Assembly: GCA_024643585.1 (NCBI GenBank)
Contig: JAHEMP010000068.1
Location: 1 to 10,047, forward strand
From: Crocinitomicaceae bacterium
GTDB taxonomy: Bacteria; Bacteroidota; Bacteroidia; Flavobacteriales_D; Crocinitomicaceae
Direction of reading: 5' to 3'
DNA: 10,047 nucleotides
The translations under genes and the position numbers were made by a program. Below are positions 1 through 6,000 of the stretch, one piece after another. Every line of letters begins with the position of its first letter. The stretch's first letter is position 1. The notes beneath the pieces are model-generated. The model saw only the letters and a list, made by a program, of their open reading frames with translations. It did not search any database and had not been told where the DNA came from.

Positions 1-609
1 AGGCATCTTCATGTCTGGATGAGAAAGACAGAATTCGCCTATGCTTGGATCCAATGTAAATCCATTCACTCCTTTTCCAGTCGTATAGACCAACATGGTT
101 GATGAACCGTAAAGAACATAACCTGCAGCAACCTGATCGTCTCCTTTTTGGAGCATGTCTTCCATTGTAGCAGGCGAACCAACTGGTGAAACTCTTCTGT
201 AAATGGAAAAAATAGTACCGATAGAAACGTTCACATCGATATTGGATGAACCGTCCAAGGGGTCAAAAAGCACAACATATTTACCATTTTTGGAAGCTTC
301 CGATTCAAAAGCAACGAAATCGTCATTTTCCTCGGATGCGATGCCACAAACTTCACCTCCTTGCTCGAACATTTTGATGAACTGCTCGTCGGCAATTACG
401 TCCAACTTTTGTTGTTCTTCGCCTTGAATATTTATTTCGCCTTGCGCACCAAGAATGTTGTCAATTAATCCTGCGCGGCGAACATCGCGTGTTACAATTT
501 TGGAAGCTACGGCTATATCGTTTAATATTCTCGACAATTCACCTGTTGCAAAAGGGAAATCGGCTTGACGATCTAAAATAAACTCGTTGAGGGTAATTAA
601 TTTGGACAT
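1..609 (-). CDS. fbp: Fructose-1,6-bisphosphatase class I (N-terminal 203 residues; cut by window edge)
   Basis: This cytoplasmic enzyme hydrolyses fructose 1,6-bisphosphate to fructose 6-phosphate, the committed step of gluconeogenesis. I translated the minus strand from the ATG at 609-607. The protein begins MSKLITLNEFILDRQ and stays open to base 1, giving 203 codons of a family that is usually about 330 residues. The class I signatures are clear. The metal-binding ASEEND motif lies about 20 residues before the hallmark DPLDGSSNID, which starts at D116 and holds the catalytic metal-binding aspartates. It is followed by the GTIFSIYRR and VAAGYVLYGSSTMLVYTTG segments expected after it. The C-terminal substrate-binding part lies outside the window. 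The upstream lipoprotein gene has the same orientation, but a probable terminator and a gap of about 120 bases separate them, so fbp probably has its own promoter. The family assignment is secure. Confidence 0.96.
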   Translation of the reverse strand, partial: MSKLITLNEFILDRQADFPFATGELSRILNDIAVASKIVTRDVRRAGLIDNILGAQGEINIQGEEQQKLDVIADEQFIKMFEQGGEVCGIASEENDDFVAFESEASKNGKYVVLFDPLDGSSNIDVNVSIGTIFSIYRRVSPVGSPATMEDMLQKGDDQVAAGYVLYGSSTMLVYTTGKGVNGFTLDPSIGEFCLSHPDMKMP

Positions 610-624
610 CCAGAAATTTTTTGA

Positions 625-653
625 CAAATATCGTGATTTTATAGGAAAATCAA
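625..653 (-). promoter_or_regulatory. Candidate Bacteroidota-type promoter for fbp
   Basis: Read on the minus strand, TTG (653-651) is followed after 18 bases by GATATTTG (632-625), 15 bases before the fbp ATG. The phylum consensus is TTG-N17-23-TAnnTTTG, so the -7 element has one mismatch (G for T at its first position). The site fits what is needed between the upstream terminator and the fbp start, but AT-rich DNA gives such matches by chance. It would also imply a very short leader. Confidence 0.3.
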
Positions 654-690
654 CTTGAAATTTCCCAATCTAAATAAAAATTGGACGTGG

Positions 691-721
691 ATAAAAAGAA
701 TGGCGCATCAACAGCGCGTTC
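691..721 (-). terminator. Probable intrinsic terminator after the lipoprotein gene
   Basis: Reading the minus strand just after the lipoprotein stop codon, GAACGCGC, a 7-base loop (TGTTGAT) and GCGCCATTC form a GC-rich stem with a small internal loop. It is followed at once by TTTTTA. The GCGC/GCGC core is flanked by a GAA/TTC pairing. Its place, 10 bases past the stop codon and before the fbp promoter region, fits a rho-independent terminator that separates the two genes. Confidence 0.5.
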
Positions 722-730
722 TCTTTAATA

Positions 731-1234
731 TTAGATACGCGTAAAATTATATCTTAGAATAGTATCTTTTTTCACGGATGGATTGTTCCAAGTAGGGATT
801 TCTTGAACATAAGTAATCGTGAAATTATCTTTCGAAACAATTGTTCCATCAACCGTACCTATATATGGATTTCCTGGAAGACCCCCATAACTTAATGCAG
901 GAACAAGAGAGTCCGGCATGTGCATATTTTTCGTTGACCACGTAATTAGAAAAATGAAGTTTGTTTTTTGAAAATCAAATTCAGGACCCTCCACTTTCAT
1001 ATGGGATTTTTCATACGAATAAACAGTCGCAGTATCTGTAATTGTATCATTCCAAGTATACAAATATTTACCTTCCATTTTTGTCGAAGAATAGGAACAA
1101 GAACCATCGTCTTTTTTAATATCTGAAAAGTAGTTGGTCGCTAATTCATCCGTACACCCAGATTTTTTACAAGAGGTAATCGTAAATGTAAGGGTTAAAA
1201 AAGACACAGCAGTTACTAGGAATAAGTTCTTCAT
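731..1234 (-). CDS. Small outer-membrane-type lipoprotein with one GCTD...DDGSC motif
   Basis: This is a 167-residue lipoprotein of unknown function. The chosen start (MKNLFLVTAV) gives a normal type II signal peptide: a short basic N-terminus, a hydrophobic core at residues 4-20 and the lipobox ITSC, with C22 as the lipidated cysteine. An upstream in-frame ATG at 1297 would add 21 residues before the signal peptide and is unlikely. After the cysteine comes GCTDELATNY followed by DDGSCSY (residues 27-49). This acidic two-cysteine motif is common as tandem copies in secreted Bacteroidota proteins; here there is one copy. Residues 52-167 are rich in alternating aromatic/Thr strands and end in YNFTRI, which suggests a small beta-barrel or beta-sandwich; a lipocalin-like fold is a guess. 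The residues after C22 (KKSG) are not acidic, so they do not resemble the acidic surface-export signal known in the phylum. The gene lies 86 bases after the anti-sigma gene and may be cotranscribed with it. Confidence 0.8.
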   Translation of the reverse strand: MKNLFLVTAVSFLTLTFTITSCKKSGCTDELATNYFSDIKKDDGSCSYSSTKMEGKYLYTWNDTITDTATVYSYEKSHMKVEGPEFDFQKTNFIFLITWSTKNMHMPDSLVPALSYGGLPGNPYIGTVDGTIVSKDNFTITYVQEIPTWNNPSVKKDTILRYNFTRI

Positions 1235-1320
1235 TTTGATAATTTTATTTAGCGAAGCTACTATTAATTTTATTTCTGTCAAAAAATACTTTCGCATTCC
1301 TCGCTAAATGGCTAAGAAAT

Positions 1321-2313
1321 CTAATTTTTTGCTTTGGCTTTTTTGTTCTGATAGATCTCGAAAGAACCAATTTTCAAATAGAATCCTTTTCGCTGACTGG
1401 CTTTATTCTCACCTGTTTTATAATCGACTTGCGTTTTGATTATATCCGAAAGTTTGTTGGTAATTGGTTGAACTGGATTTTTCATGGCCAAAGTGGTTGA
1501 AGCATCCTCAGGCATTTCGGTTGGTTGATACGCCACTGCAGAAACAGGTTTATCAGGCAAAGAAGAAAAAGAAACATTTTCAGCGAACTGAGATTCAAGT
1601 CTTTGAGCACGTTTTGTTGAAAGTCGACTGTTGACACTTTTTGGTTCAGCAGCAAAAGCAATACCATTAGAGGTATTAGAATTTTCCTTTGAATCAAATC
1701 CAGTATAAGTATTTGCGGCGCTACCGGTATTGTCATCCGTTGTTTTTGTTGGAAGAGAGGCCGTCGTTTTGTGGCGCGTATCCGGAGTGTTGGCCGCTGA
1801 TTGAACATCGTCGACGTTATTAGGATTTGGCAGTAACCAAAAAACTAAAACAGCACAAGCAGCTGCAAGAGTCGTAAGCAAGGGCCATAAAGCAATGGTT
1901 TCACGCTTTTTTAATCCTCTTTTGTTGCCATAAATAACCTTTTCGTCAGGTATAATTGAGGAAAGTGAATATATCTTTCTATCCAACTTGTATTTAGGAT
2001 GGGTTTCAATAAATTTATCTAGTTCAGCAATTTTGTCATTGGACAATTGGCTTTCTTTTTCGGCCGTTAAAAAGTACTCAATATTCGAATCATCAATTTT
2101 TTCAGAATTGCCGTTTTGTTTCAGATTGTTTTTAAAATCATTATCCAAAACAAAAGAATAATCCGATAATTCAGGACCCAAATCTTCCACCTGCAACTCT
2201 GGGTTATCTGCTAAAAAAGCAAACAACGACAAAGTCATGTCACTACTTAAATTACCTTCAAGGTAATCCAAATAGTATGCTTCGTAATTATTGCTATTTA
2301 TTTTATTATTCAT
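1321..2313 (-). CDS. Membrane-spanning putative anti-sigma factor
   Basis: This 330-residue protein probably holds the adjacent ECF sigma factor inactive at the inner membrane. The N-terminal cytoplasmic part has EAYYLDYLEGNLS (residues 11-23), followed by a FLADNPEL-type segment (about 33-40), the opening typical of Bacteroidota proteins encoded next to ECF sigma genes. A second, weaker version of that pattern occurs at about residues 80-107 (YFLTAEKESQLS, then FIETHPKYK). One transmembrane segment lies at residues 141-161 (ALWPLLTTLAAACAVLVFWLL without its first or last residue), preceded by basic residues (KRGLKKR). The remaining 170 residues would be periplasmic: a long Ser/Thr/Asn-rich low-complexity linker and a short C-terminal strand motif, GFYLKIGSFEIYQ, before a lysine-rich tail. 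There is no zinc-binding HxxxCxxC anti-sigma motif. The gene starts 4 bases after the sigma stop codon, so the two are almost certainly cotranscribed. The anti-sigma role is inferred from layout and topology. Confidence 0.78.
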   Translation of the reverse strand: MNNKINSNNYEAYYLDYLEGNLSSDMTLSLFAFLADNPELQVEDLGPELSDYSFVLDNDFKNNLKQNGNSEKIDDSNIEYFLTAEKESQLSNDKIAELDKFIETHPKYKLDRKIYSLSSIIPDEKVIYGNKRGLKKRETIALWPLLTTLAAACAVLVFWLLPNPNNVDDVQSAANTPDTRHKTTASLPTKTTDDNTGSAANTYTGFDSKENSNTSNGIAFAAEPKSVNSRLSTKRAQRLESQFAENVSFSSLPDKPVSAVAYQPTEMPEDASTTLAMKNPVQPITNKLSDIIKTQVDYKTGENKASQRKGFYLKIGSFEIYQNKKAKAKN

Positions 2314-2317
2314 TTTA

Positions 2318-2803
2318 TCAAACTATTATTTCTGTACTTTTCAAGTACGCCTTCAAAGCTTGTCGTGCTCTAAAGATATATACTTTTACCTGGGATTCTT
2401 TCAACTTACAAATTTCTCCAATTTCTTCGTAAGAATATCCTTCATAATCTCTTAATAACACAAGCGTTTTTTGAATTTCCGGCAAAAGATCCAAGGCTTC
2501 GTTTAGAACCTTCTGTAAGTCGAAATTTGATTCTTGAAAAGCGACTCCTTGCCGATCTTCAGAAGGTAATTCGTAACTTCTTTTTTCTTTTTTCACAAAA
2601 TCCATTATTGCATTATACGCAGTGGTGAAAAGATAACTTTTTACTTTTTCCGCGTTTATCTCTTCGTGTTTGGACCAAACTTTCATGAAGGTTTCTTGTA
2701 CAATATCTTTTGCAGACATTTCATTTCTAAGATGTTTCATAGAAAACCGGAAAATATTATCCGAATATTCATCCACAGCAATATTGAATTCTTTAACCGT
2801 CAT
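2318..2803 (-). CDS. ECF-subfamily RNA polymerase sigma factor
   Basis: This is a 161-residue cytoplasmic sigma-70 family protein of the extracytoplasmic-function group, which directs RNA polymerase to a small stress or envelope regulon. Region 2 spans about residues 8-75: DIVQETFMKVW (33-43) is the core-binding helix and SYLFTTAYNAIMDFVKKEKR (56-75) the -10 recognition segment. Region 4 spans about 98-153: LPEIQKTLVLLRDYEGYSYE, then a helix-turn-helix EEIGEICKLKESQVKVYIFR that reads the -35 element. The length and the lack of regions 1 and 3 are normal for ECF factors. The start ATG at 2803 gives MTVKEFNIAVDEYSDNIF, which fits the family. The gene opens the leftward operon with the anti-sigma gene and faces away from the dab genes. 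The target regulon is unknown. Confidence 0.93.
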   Translation of the reverse strand: MTVKEFNIAVDEYSDNIFRFSMKHLRNEMSAKDIVQETFMKVWSKHEEINAEKVKSYLFTTAYNAIMDFVKKEKRSYELPSEDRQGVAFQESNFDLQKVLNEALDLLPEIQKTLVLLRDYEGYSYEEIGEICKLKESQVKVYIFRARQALKAYLKSTEIIV

Positions 2804-2820
2804 GTTTGTTTTGTACAGTT

Positions 2821-2850
2821 GTAAGACTCACAAGTACATGAAAAGTTACA
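2821..2850 (-). promoter_or_regulatory. Candidate ECF-type autoregulated promoter with a 6-base inverted repeat
   Basis: On the minus strand, TGTAAC (2850-2845) is followed after 17 bases by GTCTTAC (2827-2821), 17 bases before the sigma ATG. An AAC-containing -35 and a GTC-containing -10 with 16-17 base spacing is the general pattern of ECF-dependent promoters, and ECF genes often control themselves. The same stretch holds a perfect inverted repeat, TTGTAA (2819-2824) and TTACAA (2846-2851). A housekeeping alternative on this strand (TCAATTTG, one mismatch to TAnnTTTG) lies slightly upstream. Assignment by pattern only. Confidence 0.3.
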
Positions 2851-2964
2851 AATTGAAAGTAAAAAAAGCAATAAATAGGTAGTTTTAATTATATAAAAGG
2901 GTGAAATAGGGGGTGTTGAGTGGTTAATTTTTAGTTAAAAATGAACCTATGTTCGAAATCAAAT

Positions 2965-2972
2965 TACATTTG
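2965..2972 (+). promoter_or_regulatory. Perfect TAnnTTTG -7 element driving the rightward operon
   Basis: TACATTTG matches the Bacteroidota housekeeping -7 consensus TAnnTTTG at every position. Transcription would start near 2979, about 20 bases before the ATG at 3001. I see no clear TTG -33 element at the expected distance upstream (around 2940-2948), so the promoter may be weak or helped by an activator. It lies at the head of the small secreted protein, dabA, dabB and sulP. Confidence 0.5.
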
Positions 2973-3000
2973 TACAGTATAAATCCTCCTATCTTGTAAA

Positions 3001-3339
3001 ATGAAACAAGGGTTGAAAATAGTTTTATTCATACTCCCGCAGCTTTTTGCGCTGTTTGTGAAGTCAAATAACGCATTTTCAGCAACGGATGACACCTATC
3101 ACCACGCATCGTTTAATAAGTTTTCCGATCACCATTTCACCAATTTAGTTACTGCGGATAGTTTTCAAGAGTATGAATTAGAATTTGAAGATGATGAGTT
3201 TTCAGATTTTTTTTCCTTCGATTCTTATCTAAAATTTCAAATAAAGAAGAAGAAAACGATTTCGGATGACCTTTGGTTCGCATATGGTTATCATGTAAAA
3301 CTATATATTCTGTATAGTTCACTCAAATTGTATTGCTAG
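3001..3339 (+). CDS. Small secreted acidic protein of unknown function, first gene of the dab operon
   Basis: I do not recognise this 112-residue protein. It starts with a hydrophobic signal-peptide-like segment (GLKIVLFILPQLFALFV, residues 4-20). Cleavage is plausible near S27/A28, and there is no lipobox cysteine. The mature part has two histidine pairs in a short Asp/His-containing stretch (H34-H35 and H44-H45), then a strongly acidic aromatic segment (EYELEFEDDEFSDFFSF, residues 57-73), a lysine run (IKKKK, 81-85), and a C-terminal aromatic/hydrophobic segment ending in LYILYSSLKLYC. A perfect -7 promoter element sits 28 bases upstream, which supports a real gene. It precedes dabA on the same strand by 148 bases, with a hairpin in the gap. 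An extracytoplasmic role connected to the inorganic-carbon pump, or metal binding through the His pairs, is possible but only suggested by position and composition. Confidence 0.65.
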   Translation: MKQGLKIVLFILPQLFALFVKSNNAFSATDDTYHHASFNKFSDHHFTNLVTADSFQEYELEFEDDEFSDFFSFDSYLKFQIKKKKTISDDLWFAYGYHVKLYILYSSLKLYC

Positions 3340-3351
3340 TTTTTTAGAATG

Positions 3352-3375
3352 GAATTTATCCTTCGTGATAAATTC
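3352..3375 (+). other. AT-rich hairpin between the small secreted protein gene and dabA
   Basis: GAATTTATC (3352-3360) and GATAAATTC (3367-3375) form a perfect 9-base-pair stem with the 6-base loop CTTCGT. A three-pair extension (AAT/ATT) is possible across a bulged G. It starts 12 bases after the upstream stop codon. No T-run follows directly, so it is not a standard intrinsic terminator. It may be a weak terminator, an mRNA-end stabiliser or a processing site that sets different levels for the two flanking genes. Confidence 0.4.
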
Positions 3376-3487
3376 ATTCATTGTTCAAAGTGAATTCTAA
3401 TATGAATATCACTTCTTTCTGTGCAACAATCAGAAAAAAATCACAAGATTATGAACGCTTTTCGCAAGAATGGCAAAAAATTAGATC

Positions 3488-5995
3488 ATGCAAACAACGC
3501 ATCATCAAAATATTGGAGAGTTCGACTTGGATGAGGTCTTACATCGACTGGCACATTATTTACCGGCTCAAGCTCCTTTAAAGGATTTTATTCATCACAA
3601 TACCTTACACGCTTTTCAGCAAGAAAAATTCCATTCGGCATTAACAAAAGCCGGAGAAATATTTGGCTATAAGGGCTACCTATCGCTTCACGATTTCCGA
3701 AAAATATACGCTGAGAATAAAATTAGCGATGTAATAATTACGCGAGTAATCAAGAAAAGAAAGGGAACAGCCGATTTGGACCAATGGAAATCGAAAATGC
3801 TTGAAGGCTCTTTCGATACTGAGCATCGTCCGCGAATTGGCAAACTCCGGGAAACTTGGAAACGGGTTTACAAAGTAAATTTGGACAAGGTAACACATCC
3901 AGTGCTTTTTCGAATTATCAGCAATTATTTGGACCAAGGAATTTCTAAATGGGATTTTCCCGCTTCGGAAAATGGTTTGCTGGCTTCTCTTCGAGAAATA
4001 GAAAAAAACAGTTTCATCAGTTTTTTTAAAGGAAAACGGGCAAAACGCCTTTTAAACAAAGAGGATTTAACCCTCATAGAACTTTTGGATTTATTGATTT
4101 ACAAAGAGGAATACTACGAACAATATTTGTTCGACCTCAGTTTTGCTCATCCAGGTTGGTCAGGCATGGTAGCTGTTTTGGAGGCTAGTCCAAAAGGTTT
4201 GCTAGACAGAAGAATGGTATCGCTTTCCGATTTCATTATTATTGATTTGCTTTTGGAAATAGACGCATTGGATGAAAAATTAGGTGAAACCTGGAGTCCA
4301 TTGGCATTAAAAGTTGAAAAAAAGCCGGTTGAAATTTTTGCTAAAGTGAAAGATTCTGATTTGGCCTCTGTGTATGAATTGTGGCAAGAATCATTTGAAT
4401 GGACTTATTACGACGAAGTTTTGGCTGGTTTAGAAAAAACAAGTCTACAGGTTCACGAGAGTCGCGAAGCAAGTTTTCAAGCCTTGTTTTGTATTGATGA
4501 CAGAGAATGTTCTATTCGCCGGTATGCTGAGGAATTAGATAAAAACTGCAAAACGTACGGAACACCTGGCCATTTTAACATTGTCACGCATTTTCAGCCA
4601 GAGCACAGTGCTTTTCACACACAAATTTGTCCAGCGCCCTTAACGCCGCAACATTTGATAAAAGAAATTGATTCAGGTGTTAAGTCTCAAAAGGATTACC
4701 ATTTCACCAATCATGATCACTCCCTGTGGCGGGCTGGAATTACCACTGCCACGGTTGGGTTGTGGTCGGGATTCAAGTTATTTGCGAATATATTCCGTCC
4801 TAGCTTTATGGCGAGTGCGGTTTCTTCGTTTCAACATATGGACGAAAACGCGCAACTTACCATTGAATTCCAAGGAGAGAAAACAGAAGATGGATTGCAA
4901 ATTGGGTTTACTTTAGATGAAATGGCGGATTCCATGGGCCGAATGCTAAAAAGCATTGGCTTGGTTGATGGGTTTGCTCCCCTTATTTATCTGATTGGTC
5001 ACGGTGCAAGTAGTGTCAATAACACCTATTATGCGGGATATGATTGTGGCGCTTGTTCTGGTCGTCCTGGCTCAGTAAATGCGCGTGTAGCTGCCTGGAT
5101 GTTAAACGATGAAAGAGTTCGTTTGCGCTTGATTGACATGGGATTGAAAATTCCATTAGAAACGCAATTTATAGGTGGCCTGCATGATACAACGCGTGAC
5201 GAGATTAAATTCTTTGATGAAAACGTGTTGAACGATAAAAATGCAATTGACCATGCAGGTCGAAAAACACTTTTTGAACAAGCGTTGGATTTGGATGCAA
5301 AAGAAAGATCAAGAAGATTTGCCTTATCACAAACAAAAGGAAGCCCAAAAAAGGTTCACGAAAAAGTAAAATTGCGTTCTGTGTCATTGTTCGAGCCTCG
5401 TCCAGAATACAACCATGCTACCAATACACTTTGTATTATTGGTCGTAGAGATTCTTTCAAAGATTTGTTTTTGGACAGAAGGGCATTCATGAATTCTTAC
5501 GATTATCGTTTGGATCCTAAAGGAGAGTTTTTGGCCGGTATTTTAGGTGCCGCCGCTCCGGTTTGTGGCGGAATTAATTTGGAATATTATTTTTCAAGAG
5601 TTGACACTGATCGTTTAGGTGCAGGTTCAAAATTACCACACAATGTGATGGGATTGATTGGTGTCGCCAATGGTTCCGACGGTGATTTACGACCAGGATT
5701 GCCCTTCCAAATGGTTGAAATTCACGACCCGATGCGATTGATGATTTACATCGAACAATTTCCAAATGTAGTTCTTGATACCTTAAATGGTTCTCCCGCG
5801 GCTAAGCAATGGTTCGAAGACGAATGGATCCATTTGGTAGTTCAACACCCTGAAAGCAAAATTCTTCATCGGTATTCGAATGGAAAGTTTGAGGAATATC
5901 AAACCTTGATAAAAGAGATTCGAACGACAAATAGTTTAGAAAAACTAATTGAATCGTCAGAAGAGAATTTGCCTGTTTTAATCCTTAATTCATAA
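3488..5995 (+). CDS. dabA: Inorganic carbon transporter subunit DabA (DUF2309/UPF0753 family)
   Basis: DabA is the large peripheral subunit of the two-part DAB complex, which works with the membrane subunit DabB to accumulate inorganic carbon. It is thought to hydrate CO2 to bicarbonate at a beta-carbonic-anhydrase-like zinc site, driven by ion flow through DabB. This 835-residue protein has the conserved N-terminal segment PLKDFIHHNTLHAFQ (residues 30-44). It also has the expected zinc ligands: C335 and D337 in FCIDDRE, H505 in IGHGASS, and C520 in YDCGACSG. R339 completes the CxDxR signature shared with beta-carbonic anhydrases. The C-x-D and H-x14-C spacings match those described for the Halothiobacillus protein. 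NNTYYAGYDCGAC and CGGINLEYYFSRVD (about 695-708) are further family blocks. There is an in-frame TAG at 3482-3484, and 3488 is the first ATG after it. dabB begins within 5 bases of the stop, so the two are translationally linked. Confidence 0.95.
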   Translation: MQTTHHQNIGEFDLDEVLHRLAHYLPAQAPLKDFIHHNTLHAFQQEKFHSALTKAGEIFGYKGYLSLHDFRKIYAENKISDVIITRVIKKRKGTADLDQWKSKMLEGSFDTEHRPRIGKLRETWKRVYKVNLDKVTHPVLFRIISNYLDQGISKWDFPASENGLLASLREIEKNSFISFFKGKRAKRLLNKEDLTLIELLDLLIYKEEYYEQYLFDLSFAHPGWSGMVAVLEASPKGLLDRRMVSLSDFIIIDLLLEIDALDEKLGETWSPLALKVEKKPVEIFAKVKDSDLASVYELWQESFEWTYYDEVLAGLEKTSLQVHESREASFQALFCIDDRECSIRRYAEELDKNCKTYGTPGHFNIVTHFQPEHSAFHTQICPAPLTPQHLIKEIDSGVKSQKDYHFTNHDHSLWRAGITTATVGLWSGFKLFANIFRPSFMASAVSSFQHMDENAQLTIEFQGEKTEDGLQIGFTLDEMADSMGRMLKSIGLVDGFAPLIYLIGHGASSVNNTYYAGYDCGACSGRPGSVNARVAAWMLNDERVRLRLIDMGLKIPLETQFIGGLHDTTRDEIKFFDENVLNDKNAIDHAGRKTLFEQALDLDAKERSRRFALSQTKGSPKKVHEKVKLRSVSLFEPRPEYNHATNTLCIIGRRDSFKDLFLDRRAFMNSYDYRLDPKGEFLAGILGAAAPVCGGINLEYYFSRVDTDRLGAGSKLPHNVMGLIGVANGSDGDLRPGLPFQMVEIHDPMRLMIYIEQFPNVVLDTLNGSPAAKQWFEDEWIHLVVQHPESKILHRYSNGKFEEYQTLIKEIRTTNSLEKLIESSEENLPVLILNS

Positions 5996-6000
5996 TAGTG

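Noticed and set aside
203..427. 74-residue plus-strand frame at the left edge
   Set aside because: It is the antisense shadow of fbp, whose minus-strand translation carries the conserved DPLDGSSNID active site over the same bases.
1235..1297. Upstream ATG that would extend the lipoprotein by 21 residues
   Set aside because: The extension places charged and mixed residues before a complete type II signal peptide that begins at the ATG at 1234.
2670..2882. 70-residue plus-strand frame across the sigma gene start
   Set aside because: Most of it is antisense to the sigma region 2 coding sequence and it has no recognisable features.
3451..3534. 27-codon ATG frame (MNAFRKNGKKLDHANN...) ending inside dabA, a possible leader peptide
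   Set aside because: It could couple translation to dabA, but nothing beyond an ATG and basic composition supports it; short frames like this are expected by chance.
3381..3581. TTG-initiated 66-residue frame overlapping the start of dabA
   Set aside because: It overlaps the firmly supported dabA start in another frame, has no family resemblance and begins with TTG inside the leader.
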